Below, piece by piece: positions 1 through 8,937 of a stretch of DNA of 64,000 nt. Below the pieces are notes generated by a model that saw nothing but the letters and a program-made list of their open reading frames with translations, was not told the origin of the DNA and ran no database searches. Position 1 is the stretch's first letter. Every line of letters begins with the position of its first letter. The DNA lies in contig NZ_VIWO01000003.1 of assembly GCF_007829335.1 (NCBI RefSeq), positions 124,001-188,000 of the forward strand. The letters run 5' to 3'. A program made the position numbers and the translations under genes. The stretch comes from Chitinophaga polysaccharea (GTDB lineage: Bacteria; Bacteroidota; Bacteroidia; Chitinophagales; Chitinophagaceae).

Positions 1-2109
1 CAGTACCGGGATCTTATTTATCCCAATGCCAACCGTAAACGTAATTTTATCGACTTCGCCGGTACGTTTGATGTAACCGATAAGTTTTCTGTTTTTGCAG
101 ACATCAACGTTGTGACCACCAAACAGATTGCCGAACCCTATGACGGTGGTAACTCCAACCAGCGGAGCATCATGGCCCAGTTTAACCAGGAGTTTCAACG
201 CTCCGTAGACATGAAGCGGTTAAGGCCCTACAAAACACCGGATGGCACCTACCGCACCTGGAATATCCTGGGTCCCAACGGTAATGATTCTGCTACCGCC
301 TTACGTCCCCGCAAGCGCGATAACCCCTACAGCGTGTACTATGAAAGCTATCGCCGCTACTCCAACTTTCGCGTGTTTGGTAATGCCGGGTTCAACTACA
401 AGATCTTGCCTAACCTGAAGTTAACGTCGCTGGTACGGGCCGATATTATGGTGGATGACTACGACGATCGCATTGCATCCGGTACGGTAAAGCAGGACTG
501 GTACAAATCCGGCTCCTCGCTGCCGCGTGAGTTCAACTACGAAATGACCCTAAACTACAACAAACAATTACGCGACTGGTCGGTAGATGCGTTGCTCGGC
601 GGCAATATCCGTCATTATAAAATGACCCGTAATGAAGCCAACACCGTGGGCGGATTAAGTGTGCCCAACCTCTACGCCATCAATGCTTCCAACCAGCGGC
701 CCAATGCCTTCAACGATTACTTTGAACAGGAAGTACGCAGTGTATATGGTAAGGTGTCGCTGGGATACAGGCATTTGTTGTATATAGATGTAACCGGGCG
801 TAATGACTGGTCGTCTACCTTACCCGTTGCGAAGAATTATTATTTCTATCCTTCCGTATCGGGTAGCTTTATTTTTACAGAGCTGCTGCCGAAGAGTAAC
901 TGGCTGAGCTTTGGTAAAGTAAGATTAGGGGTGGCGCAGGCCGGATCGGATGCCGGTATCTACGCCATCAACACCGGGTATAACCTGCAAAATCCTTATG
1001 GCAATTCCCCGGCATTGAATACACCCGACCAGCTGATAGATCCTCATCTGTCGCCTTCGCTGAGCACCAGCATAGAAGCGGGGCTGGCGTTGAAGCTCTT
1101 CGATAACCGTGTAGGCATTGATGTGAGCGTCTACAAAAATAAGAATACCAAACAGGTGGCCAGCCTGCAGATCAGCGAAACCAATGGCTACAACAGCTAC
1201 CTGACCAACCTGGGTGAAATACAGAGTAAAGGAGTGGACCTGGCTATAACGGCTACCCCCATACGAAACCGCGATTTCAGCTGGGACCTGTATGCCAACA
1301 TCGCCACCAACAAATCGAAGGTCATTGACCTGGCCGCCAATATGGACAACTACCTGGCAGCCTCCCGGGAAAATGGATTAAGACTGGAGCTGGATCACCG
1401 CAAGGGCGCTGAATGGGGCCTGCTCGTAGGGCCAACCTTCCAGTATTACCAGGCCAAAGATGCCAATGGCAAACCAATTGAAAGCGCCTCGAATGGTAAA
1501 CCTATACTCAACGCCAACGGTGCTTACCTGACCAACGAAAATCAGCCACTGGGTTCTATCTTGCCTAAATTTACCGGCGGATTGGGGAGCACCTTTGTGT
1601 ATAAGAATTTCGACTTTAGTTTTTCCATCGACTACCAGGTAGGCGGTAAATTCCTATCGCTCACCAAGATGTTCCTGCTGGGCACAGGCCTGGATCCGGC
1701 TACTGTGGGCACCAACGACAAGGGTATCGACTGGCGTTTGCCGGTAGCCCAGGGTGGCGGTATCAAGCCGGATGGCGTGCTGGCCGACGGTACGCCGTTT
1801 AACGGCTACGTGGAAGCACGTACGTATTACTGGACTTACCTGTTTAACAAAGTAGCGCCGCCATTTATTTTCGATGCCAGTTATGTAAAGCTGCGGGAAT
1901 TGCGGTTGGGATACACTTTTGCGGCAAAGCCCTGGACCAGGCGTTTGGGCGTCAACAGCCTGAATGTAGCCTTGTATGCACAGAATCCGTGGTTGATTTA
2001 TACAGCCCTGAAAGGTATTGACACGTCCGAACTGGAAAGTTTCTGGGAAGAAAGAGGACAGGTGCCGGCTACCCGCACCATTGGCTTTAATCTGAAACTG
2101 GTATTGTAG
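1..2109 (+). CDS. SusC/RagA-type TonB-dependent outer-membrane receptor, C-terminal part
   Basis: The frame is open from the first base of the window, so this is the C-terminal 702 residues of a longer protein; the N-terminal plug and signal peptide lie outside. The visible part has the alternating aromatic/polar beta-strand pattern of a SusC beta-barrel and ends with the usual aliphatic strand (GFNLKLVL). SusC proteins import glycan or peptide fragments across the outer membrane with TonB energy. A SusD-like lipoprotein gene follows after 19 bp, which confirms the pair. The substrate cannot be inferred from this fragment. Confidence 0.93.
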   Translation, partial: QYRDLIYPNANRKRNFIDFAGTFDVTDKFSVFADINVVTTKQIAEPYDGGNSNQRSIMAQFNQEFQRSVDMKRLRPYKTPDGTYRTWNILGPNGNDSATALRPRKRDNPYSVYYESYRRYSNFRVFGNAGFNYKILPNLKLTSLVRADIMVDDYDDRIASGTVKQDWYKSGSSLPREFNYEMTLNYNKQLRDWSVDALLGGNIRHYKMTRNEANTVGGLSVPNLYAINASNQRPNAFNDYFEQEVRSVYGKVSLGYRHLLYIDVTGRNDWSSTLPVAKNYYFYPSVSGSFIFTELLPKSNWLSFGKVRLGVAQAGSDAGIYAINTGYNLQNPYGNSPALNTPDQLIDPHLSPSLSTSIEAGLALKLFDNRVGIDVSVYKNKNTKQVASLQISETNGYNSYLTNLGEIQSKGVDLAITATPIRNRDFSWDLYANIATNKSKVIDLAANMDNYLAASRENGLRLELDHRKGAEWGLLVGPTFQYYQAKDANGKPIESASNGKPILNANGAYLTNENQPLGSILPKFTGGLGSTFVYKNFDFSFSIDYQVGGKFLSLTKMFLLGTGLDPATVGTNDKGIDWRLPVAQGGGIKPDGVLADGTPFNGYVEARTYYWTYLFNKVAPPFIFDASYVKLRELRLGYTFAAKPWTRRLGVNSLNVALYAQNPWLIYTALKGIDTSELESFWEERGQVPATRTIGFNLKLVL

Positions 2110-2128
2110 GCTATCAAAACATTTACTT

Positions 2129-3577
2129 ATGAAGCGTCAATATATTACTTATATACTATTGCTGGTATTATCACTATATGGATGTAAGCCGGGCGATTTT
2201 GGGGACATTAATACCAACCCCAACATGCCTACGAAGCCTTACACCGGTTATTTGCTCACCAACATTATCAGGGACATGGCCTCTACCATTGGCGGTAGCA
2301 GCGGCGGCCCTATCCGGGAAGCGCCTTTATACGCGCAGCATTTATCTGAAATGACTTACCAACGGGAAGGGGTATACGTAAAAGGTAACTGGGATTTTGG
2401 TTACTACCAGGGAGCATTAAATGATTTGCAGGTAGTGATCAGCGTTAACTCGGATCCTGCCAGGAAGGCCCAGGCGCTATCATTTGGCTCCAATGCCAAC
2501 CAGCTGGCGGTGGCGCGTATCCTCCGGGCGTATTTCTTTTTACACCTGACCGATCGTTGGGGAGATGTCCCTTACTTTGAAGCCCTGAAAGGCAACGATA
2601 ATCTTACCCCGGCTTACGACAGGCAACAGGATATTTACAATGATCTGTTCAAAGAATTAAAAGCGGCGGCGGCGCAGTTTGATGGAGGGGTAAATGTAAA
2701 GGGAGATATTTTATTCGGCGGCGATCCGTCAAGATGGAAAAAGTTTGCCAATACTATGCGCCTGGTGATGGCCCTGCGTTTGTCGAAAATAGATGCTGTT
2801 AAAGGAAAGACGGAATTTAATGCTGCCCTGGCCGATGGCGTGATCACGGATAATAAAGACAACGTGGTGTACAACTACCTGGCAGGCGATCAGAATAATG
2901 AAAACTACTGGTCGTACAGCTGGCGGGTAGACAACAACCCCTATGCGTTGTCCAAGACGTTGGTAGATATGTTGCTGGCCAATAATGATCCCCGCCTACC
3001 GAAGTTTGGCGATAAAGCGGGAGATGGTTTATATCACGGGCAGCCTTATGGCGTCATCAATACCAACTTCGGCTCCATGTCTATGCTGGGCGCGGGGATG
3101 CGTAAGCCGGAATCGCCGGTGTATGTGTATACCGCTGCTGAAGTACAGTTTGCGCTGGCAGAAGCGGTGAAACTGGGCTGGATACCTGGCAATGATATCG
3201 ATGCCGCTACTTATTATCTCAATGGTATTAAATATTCACTGCAACAGTTTGGCGTATACACTGATGCGGCCTATGCCACCTGCATTGCTACCCCTGGTGT
3301 AGCCTACGATCCTGCCCATGCGCTGGAGCAGATCGGTACCCAAAAATGGGTGGCCCTGTTCCTCAACGGCTGGGAGGCCTGGTATGAATGGAGACGAACA
3401 GGTTTTCCCAGACTACAGCCGCCTGCCAATGCACAAACCCGTGATGGGCAAATTCCCCGTCGCCATGGGTATCCTTCCAGGGAAGCATTATTGAATAAAG
3501 CACATTATGATGCAGCCGTGCAACGCCTGGGTGGCCCGGATGACCTGAGCAGCCGGGTGTGGTGGGATAAGCAATAG
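2129..3577 (+). CDS. SusD-like outer-membrane lipoprotein (SusD-like_2 type)
   Basis: A 482-residue protein with a lipoprotein signal peptide and lipobox LYGC (Cys19). The motif INTNPNMPT soon after the Cys and the ending SSRVWWDKQ are typical of the SusD-like_2 branch, which caps the SusC barrel and captures substrate at the cell surface. It starts 19 bp after the SusC stop and is presumably cotranscribed with it. No enzyme follows in the same unit; a large inverted repeat lies directly downstream. The substrate is unknown. Confidence 0.93.
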   Translation: MKRQYITYILLLVLSLYGCKPGDFGDINTNPNMPTKPYTGYLLTNIIRDMASTIGGSSGGPIREAPLYAQHLSEMTYQREGVYVKGNWDFGYYQGALNDLQVVISVNSDPARKAQALSFGSNANQLAVARILRAYFFLHLTDRWGDVPYFEALKGNDNLTPAYDRQQDIYNDLFKELKAAAAQFDGGVNVKGDILFGGDPSRWKKFANTMRLVMALRLSKIDAVKGKTEFNAALADGVITDNKDNVVYNYLAGDQNNENYWSYSWRVDNNPYALSKTLVDMLLANNDPRLPKFGDKAGDGLYHGQPYGVINTNFGSMSMLGAGMRKPESPVYVYTAAEVQFALAEAVKLGWIPGNDIDAATYYLNGIKYSLQQFGVYTDAAYATCIATPGVAYDPAHALEQIGTQKWVALFLNGWEAWYEWRRTGFPRLQPPANAQTRDGQIPRRHGYPSREALLNKAHYDAAVQRLGGPDDLSSRVWWDKQ

Positions 3578-3580
3578 GGT

Positions 3581-3706
3581 GCAGAAAGCTTAAAGCAGAA
3601 AGCAAAAAGCAAAAAGCTATTGTTGCAACTGATCTTAGCGAATATTTATAAATCGCATTGGTCATTCGCAGCAATAGCTTTTTGCTTTCTGCTTTAAGCT
3701 TTCTGC
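3581..3706. repeat. 126-bp imperfect inverted repeat (hairpin-forming element)
   Basis: The left arm (3581-3622) and right arm (3672-3706) are reverse complements over 35 nt, except that the left arm carries one extra 7-nt unit (AAAAAGC). The arms begin and end with GCAGAAAGC/GCTTTCTGC. Further complementarity inside (GCGAAT at 3639-3644 with ATTCGC at 3664-3669) extends the hairpin. It starts 3 bp after the SusD stop and ends 58 bp before the ECF sigma gene. It could act as a terminator or be a dispersed palindromic element; no target-site duplication is evident. Confidence 0.8.
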
Positions 3707-3764
3707 TTTTCCCAAAGATTATCACTATTTTTCCGGGGTATTTGGCCACTTAATATGCGCAATA

Positions 3765-4355
3765 ATGATGGGCGATGGTGATTTACTACAGCTTATAAGG
3801 CAAGATGACACAGCCGCATTTGAATCTATTTATGATAAATACTGGCAGGCCCTTTATTTAAAGGCTTGTCAGCGGGTGGATAAGGATGAGGCAAAAGATA
3901 TAGTGCAGGAAGTGATGATCACTTTATGGAGAAGGAGGCAGGAGATCAGCGTGAAGCAGGAAGGAGATCTGGGACGGTACCTGTTTACCGCCATCCGGTA
4001 CCGGGTGATCAGTCACTATGCATTTACCGCCACAGAAATTAAGCGGGCCGGTTTTTTCGACACTTTTGAAAATCAAATAACAGCAGATACCCTGGAAGCG
4101 AAAGAGTTGCAGGCCCGTATTGAAGCGGAGATAGGGCGGCTACCAGCCAGGATGCAACAGATTTTCCGCCTGAGCCGGGAAGATGATCATACCATTGCAG
4201 ATATTGCGCATATGCTCCAGTTGTCGGAGCAAACGGTGAAAAACCAGCTGACGGATGCGCTGAAAAGGCTCCGTACCTCCCTCAAAGCCTCTTCTACGGG
4301 CGATTGGACCCTGGTATTGCTTTACCTGTTCTTCCACGTACATAATAACCATTAA
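3765..4355 (+). CDS. ECF-type RNA polymerase sigma factor (FecI/RpoE-like)
   Basis: A 196-residue sigma-70 factor with region 2 near residues 15-75 (FESIYDKYWQALY, then KDIVQEVMITLWRRR) and region 4 near residues 115-170 (GRLPARMQQIFRLSREDD, then a helix-turn-helix around IADIAHMLQLSEQTVKNQL). Bacteroidota ECF factors of this type direct transcription of SusC/SusD operons when an anti-sigma factor releases them. The next gene is a FecR anti-sigma, followed by an STN-type SusC, which is the complete classical signalling set. A hydrophobic tail follows region 4, common in this subgroup. Two ATG codons are adjacent; the first is used here. Confidence 0.95.
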   Translation: MMGDGDLLQLIRQDDTAAFESIYDKYWQALYLKACQRVDKDEAKDIVQEVMITLWRRRQEISVKQEGDLGRYLFTAIRYRVISHYAFTATEIKRAGFFDTFENQITADTLEAKELQARIEAEIGRLPARMQQIFRLSREDDHTIADIAHMLQLSEQTVKNQLTDALKRLRTSLKASSTGDWTLVLLYLFFHVHNNH

Positions 4356-4504
4356 TCCGTTCCTTACTATCCTTGTCACCTGTTTTCTGTTGGTTGTGAT
4401 TCAACCGGGGAAAAGTATGTGCGGTAGACTGGCGGGTAAAATTTTTTTTTCAGCAGACTAGTACCAGACCAAATTTTTTCAGATAAGTAATAAAATCGCA
4501 GGCA

Positions 4505-5443
4505 TTGGAAGTCAGTAAAATCAGACAACTCTTTAAGAAATATATGCTGGGGCATACCTCCGGGGAGGAGCAACAGGTGGTAGAGCAGTGGTATCAACTG
4601 TTTGATGCCGATGTTTTGCCCAATATGGACGAAGCAGAACAAGCCCGGGTAAAACAGGAAATATGGCGGGGTATACAACCGCAAATTGTAGTGGCTAAAA
4701 CGTTTTATCTCAAACGGCCCTGGGTCAGGGCGGCGGCAGCTATATTGTTACTGGCCGGCGCCGGCGCCACCTGGTTGATGCTTCATTCTCGCAGCACTGC
4801 ACCACGTTATGCCACTTATACCACCCGCGTGGGAGAAAGAATTACCATTCACCTCGGAGATGGCTCCCTGCTGGCCCTGAACGCCGGTACTACCATCCGG
4901 GTACCGGAGGATCTATCCAAAACAAGAACCCTGCAACTCATTGATGGAGAAGCTTTCTTTGATGTGAAAACGAACCCCGACCTGCCTTTTATCGTAGAAA
5001 GCGGCCCTGTGCGCACTACGGTACTCGGTACTTCCTTCAATGTAGCGGCTTATAAAGACATGCAGACGCTCACCGTAGGCGTGGTATCCGGAAAAGTACG
5101 CATCGCCACCAACCACGAGCAGCTACAGGTATTGGAACGCGACCAGGAACTCATCTATAATAAAACAAACCGGCAAATGAGAGTGGCCTCGGTAGACGAA
5201 AGTTTACCTGGATGGAAAGAAGGCAGACTGGTATTTAACGACGTATCGTTCGATGATATGGTAATACTGATGGAAAAGAACTTTGGCATCAGCATCAGCA
5301 CTACAGCAGATCATGTGAAGTCGACCCGGTATACCACAGAACTACCAACCGGCATGGATCCGGGAAAAGCAGCGCAGGTACTGGCAGCTATCCATCACCT
5401 GAAAGTACGGGTAGTAAGCCCGCATACCGTGATTTACGAGTAA
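4505..5443 (+). CDS. FecR-family anti-sigma factor
   Basis: A 312-residue inner-membrane anti-sigma factor: cytoplasmic sigma-binding region (about 1-70), one transmembrane helix (about 72-93), periplasmic FecR domain (about 103-205) and a C-terminal DUF4974-like domain (about 235-312). It would hold the ECF factor until the STN domain of the SusC partner signals substrate. The start is a TTG at 4505: no ATG lies between the in-frame TAA at 4484 and residue 14, and the family-typical N-terminus (IRQLFKKYMLGHTSGEE) needs the upstream start. It lies 149 bp after the sigma gene. Confidence 0.93.
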   Translation: MEVSKIRQLFKKYMLGHTSGEEQQVVEQWYQLFDADVLPNMDEAEQARVKQEIWRGIQPQIVVAKTFYLKRPWVRAAAAILLLAGAGATWLMLHSRSTAPRYATYTTRVGERITIHLGDGSLLALNAGTTIRVPEDLSKTRTLQLIDGEAFFDVKTNPDLPFIVESGPVRTTVLGTSFNVAAYKDMQTLTVGVVSGKVRIATNHEQLQVLERDQELIYNKTNRQMRVASVDESLPGWKEGRLVFNDVSFDDMVILMEKNFGISISTTADHVKSTRYTTELPTGMDPGKAAQVLAAIHHLKVRVVSPHTVIYE

Positions 5444-5487
5444 TAAATAAATATATCACCAAAAGCTAAACGCAAAAAAAGACAGCA

Positions 5488-5535
5488 ATGCCACGTAAAT
5501 GGAACCTTTTGTTAATGCTAACAATTAATGCCTAA
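5488..5535 (+). CDS. possible 15-codon leader ORF before SusC
   Basis: A short frame encodes MPRKWNLLLMLTINA and stops 6 nt before the SusC start codon. Position and hydrophobic content would suit translational coupling or a regulatory leader, but a chance ORF of this size is quite possible. A potential ECF-type GGAACC lies within it at about 5511, so part of the segment could instead be promoter DNA. Confidence 0.25.
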   Translation: MPRKWNLLLMLTINA

Positions 5536-5541
5536 CCACGT

Positions 5542-8500
5542 ATGAAGAAAATTGTAAAAGAATTTAAAAAACGAATGCTGGTCATCGTTTTAATGCTAAC
5601 CTGTGCGCCGACCTTATTGCCGGTATACGCAGGACAAGGGCAAATCCTCCATGAAACCAGCGTTACCATCGCCCTGAAAAGCGGTAGCCTGGAATCAGCA
5701 TTGCGCGATTTGCACCGGCATACGAAGATCACCTTTGCCTACGACCGGCAACTGATCCGTGCCTATAAAGTAGACGGGCACTCTTTTTCCAACGAGCGAC
5801 TCGACTATGTTCTGGAAAAATTATTGCAGCATAAATCGCTGGGATTCGCGGAAGTGAATAATATTATCGTCATCAGTAAATTGAATACACCGGCATCATC
5901 CATTAGTAGCCCTGCCCGCCAGGAAGTAGTGGTGTCGGGGATCATCAGGGATGAAACCGGTAAACCACTCCCCGGTGTAAGCGTAGCCGTTAGAGGGGTG
6001 AGCACCATGACCACCACCGATGCGGAAGGTAAATACAAAATCCTGGTGAATCCGGATAATGCGGTACTGGCTTTTAGCTTTATCGGTTATGAAACAGCAG
6101 AAGTAACGGTAGGTAGCCAAACAGTGATCAGCCTGCAATTGAAACTTGCCAGCAAATCGCTCGGAGAAGTAGCTGTAGTGGGCTTCGGTACCCAGCGTAA
6201 AGTAAGCCTGGTGGGGGCGCAGTCCACCATCAATCCCAGTGAATTCAAACAGCCGGCATCAGATATTTCTACTATGCTGGCGGGCCGTATATCCGGCATA
6301 GTAGGTGTACAGCGCTCCGGCGAGCCCGGCAAAAGCGGCGCCGACATCTGGATCCGCGGTATTGCTACCTTTGGCGACGGCAACAAATCTACACCACTGG
6401 TATTGGTAGACGGCGTAGAACGTGCTATCAATAATATCTCTCCGGAAGACATTGAGTCATTTACTATCCTGAAAGACGCTGCCGGAACAGCCGTATATGG
6501 CGTACGTGGGGCCAACGGCGTTATCCTGCTGAAAACAAAAACCGGTAAGGTAGGTAAACCACAGATCTATTTTGACTACAACGAAGGCGTTAATTCTTTT
6601 ACCAAAAGGCCTAAAATGCTGGATGGTATTACCTATATGAACCTGGCCAATGAAGCGGCTACCGGCCGTAACCAGAATCCTATCTATTCCCAGGAAAAAA
6701 TTGATAAAACAAAAGCAGGCGCCGATCCGTTGTTGTACCCCGACGTAAACTGGATGGACGCCGTATTTAATAAATACGGCCATACCCGCAACGCTAACCT
6801 GAATGCCAGCGGTGGCGTGGAAAATGCACAGTACTACGTATCACTCGGCTACTTTAATGAAAGTGGTTTCCTGAAAACAGACGAACTGTCGAAGTACAAC
6901 TCTTCCCTAAAGTACAACCGCTACAACTTCACCTCCAATCTCAACCTGAAAGTCACTAAAACAACTAAACTGGATGTAGGTATACAGGGATATTTCTCCA
7001 ATGGTAACTACCCCGGCATTCCCAGCCACGATATCTTCCAGAGCGCCATGGATGCTTCTCCGGTAGCTTATCCTATTATGTACCCGGGCAACCTGGTACC
7101 CGGGCAATCTGCCAACGGTGGTTTCCGCAACCCCTATGCAGACCTGACCCGCCGTGGATACCGTAATGAGTTTAAAAACCAGCTGTATTCCAATATCCGC
7201 GCTACCCAGGACCTGAGAGCCCTTACACCGGGATTATCGGTAACAGCTATGTTTGCGTTTGATACCTACAACCAGAACTATATTATCCGTTCCAAAAGAG
7301 AGGATACGTATTACCCGGACATGAATAATCCCTACAAACCAGATGGTTCGCTGAACCTGATTAAAACTTTTGTGGGAGATGATTACCTGGGATTCGACAA
7401 CGCCAACAACGATCGTCAAACCAGCCGGCAGTTTTATACAGAAGCTGCTATCAACTACGATCGCGGATTTGGTAAGCATCATGTTACCGGTCTGGGATTG
7501 TTCTATTCCAGCGACAAGACCAATACACTGGCAGGCGATTTCATTAACTCTATCCCCGAACGTTACCTGGGCATAGCGGGTAAGGCGGCCTATTCTTACG
7601 ATGACCGCTATTTTGCGGAGTTCAATTTTGGTTATAACGGTTCAGAATTATTTGCACCGAAAAATCGTTATGGTTTCTTCCCCGCTATTGGCGTGGGCTG
7701 GGTAGTATCGAACGAACGCTTTTTTGAACCGCTGAAAAACGCGATCTCCTTTCTGAAGTTCCGTTACTCCAATGGGAACACCGGTTTGGGTAGTGCGCGT
7801 GAAAGGTTTCTGTATATCACCAACCTGAATACCAACGACAATACTTATAAATATGGAACCGGTTTCGTAGATAACGGACGCGGTATCAGTATTAACCGCT
7901 ACGCTACAGATGTACGCTGGTCGGTGTCCAATAAGCAAGACCTGGGCGTGGAAATGGTGGTGCTGGGCGACCGCCTGAGAGTGAACCTGGACGTATTTAA
8001 AGAACATCGTACCGGTATCTTCCTGCAGCGTGCTTCTAACGTGATGTTTATGGGATTGGAGAACCAGCAGTTTGGTAACCTGGGCGTAGTCGACAACCAG
8101 GGACTGGATGCTAACCTCGAATACCGTATGAAGATAGGACAGGTGGCCGTAAATGTGCGGGGCAACATTACCTGGAATAAGGATAAGCTGATAGAAGATG
8201 ACCGTCCGCCGCAGTTATACCCCTGGATGGAGCATCGCGGCAACAATGTAAACGCCCGCTATGGCTATATCGCAGAAGGATTGTTTAAAGATCAGGGGGA
8301 GATAGATAAAAGCGCGGTACCCGGCGACCGCTCCCAGGTAAAGCCAGGAGATATCAAGTATAAAGACCTGAATGGCGATGGCATCATCAACTCTGCCGAT
8401 GTTACAAAAATTGGCCGCGGCGATATACCGGCCGTGGTATATGGCTTCGGAGCGGATATCAGCTATAAAGGTTTCAATCTCACTTTCCTCTTCCAGGGCT

Positions 8501-8919
8501 TATCCGATGCCGACCGCCTGTTATCCGGCAGTGCCGTGATTCCTTTCAACGGTGGTGGCGGCGTTACCAACGCCTTCAGTATTGCTACCGACCGGTGGAC
8601 AGAGGACAATCCCCGCCAGGATGCCTTTTATCCAAGACTTGCCTATGGCGAAGCAGAGAACAAAAACAATACACAGGCCAGTTCCTGGTGGGTGAAAGAT
8701 GTGAGCTTTATCCGGCTGAAGCAATTGCAGCTGGCGTATAACCTCCCTGGCAGCTGGTTACAGCGCATAGGAATCCGGAATGCGGCTATCTACCTCAATG
8801 GTATCAACCTGCTCACCTTCAGCAAGTTTAAGTTGTGGGATCCTGAACTGAATACAGATAACGGCTCTTCTTATCCTAATGTAAGAACGATTTCGTTGGG
8901 CGCTAACCTGAAGTTTTAA
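5542..8919 (+). CDS. SusC-type TonB-dependent transducer with STN domain
   Basis: An 1125-residue outer-membrane receptor. After the signal peptide (about 1-31) come an STN domain (about 40-112, SVTIALKSGSLESALRDL), a carboxypeptidase-D regulatory-like domain (about 128-195, SGIIRDETGKPLPGVSV), a plug with the SusC signature LKDAAGTAVYGVRGANGVI, and a 22-strand-type barrel ending SLGANLKF. The STN domain contacts FecR, so substrate binding should feed back on the ECF/FecR pair just upstream. SusD (8938) and a GH76 enzyme (10764) follow, suggesting import of alpha-mannan oligosaccharides. Confidence 0.96.
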   Translation: MKKIVKEFKKRMLVIVLMLTCAPTLLPVYAGQGQILHETSVTIALKSGSLESALRDLHRHTKITFAYDRQLIRAYKVDGHSFSNERLDYVLEKLLQHKSLGFAEVNNIIVISKLNTPASSISSPARQEVVVSGIIRDETGKPLPGVSVAVRGVSTMTTTDAEGKYKILVNPDNAVLAFSFIGYETAEVTVGSQTVISLQLKLASKSLGEVAVVGFGTQRKVSLVGAQSTINPSEFKQPASDISTMLAGRISGIVGVQRSGEPGKSGADIWIRGIATFGDGNKSTPLVLVDGVERAINNISPEDIESFTILKDAAGTAVYGVRGANGVILLKTKTGKVGKPQIYFDYNEGVNSFTKRPKMLDGITYMNLANEAATGRNQNPIYSQEKIDKTKAGADPLLYPDVNWMDAVFNKYGHTRNANLNASGGVENAQYYVSLGYFNESGFLKTDELSKYNSSLKYNRYNFTSNLNLKVTKTTKLDVGIQGYFSNGNYPGIPSHDIFQSAMDASPVAYPIMYPGNLVPGQSANGGFRNPYADLTRRGYRNEFKNQLYSNIRATQDLRALTPGLSVTAMFAFDTYNQNYIIRSKREDTYYPDMNNPYKPDGSLNLIKTFVGDDYLGFDNANNDRQTSRQFYTEAAINYDRGFGKHHVTGLGLFYSSDKTNTLAGDFINSIPERYLGIAGKAAYSYDDRYFAEFNFGYNGSELFAPKNRYGFFPAIGVGWVVSNERFFEPLKNAISFLKFRYSNGNTGLGSARERFLYITNLNTNDNTYKYGTGFVDNGRGISINRYATDVRWSVSNKQDLGVEMVVLGDRLRVNLDVFKEHRTGIFLQRASNVMFMGLENQQFGNLGVVDNQGLDANLEYRMKIGQVAVNVRGNITWNKDKLIEDDRPPQLYPWMEHRGNNVNARYGYIAEGLFKDQGEIDKSAVPGDRSQVKPGDIKYKDLNGDGIINSADVTKIGRGDIPAVVYGFGADISYKGFNLTFLFQGLSDADRLLSGSAVIPFNGGGGVTNAFSIATDRWTEDNPRQDAFYPRLAYGEAENKNNTQASSWWVKDVSFIRLKQLQLAYNLPGSWLQRIGIRNAAIYLNGINLLTFSKFKLWDPELNTDNGSSYPNVRTISLGANLKF

Positions 8920-8937
8920 TCACATAAGTCACTGATC

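Noticed and set aside
3363..3749. 128-codon minus-strand frame across the SusD 3' end and the inverted repeat
   Set aside because: It is antisense to a clear SusD coding region and its middle is translation of the repeat arms.
6087..6515. long minus-strand frames inside the SusC genes (also 9415-10083, 28339-28977, 36543-37418)
   Set aside because: They mirror well-supported genes on the other strand; their protein sequences lack domain features.
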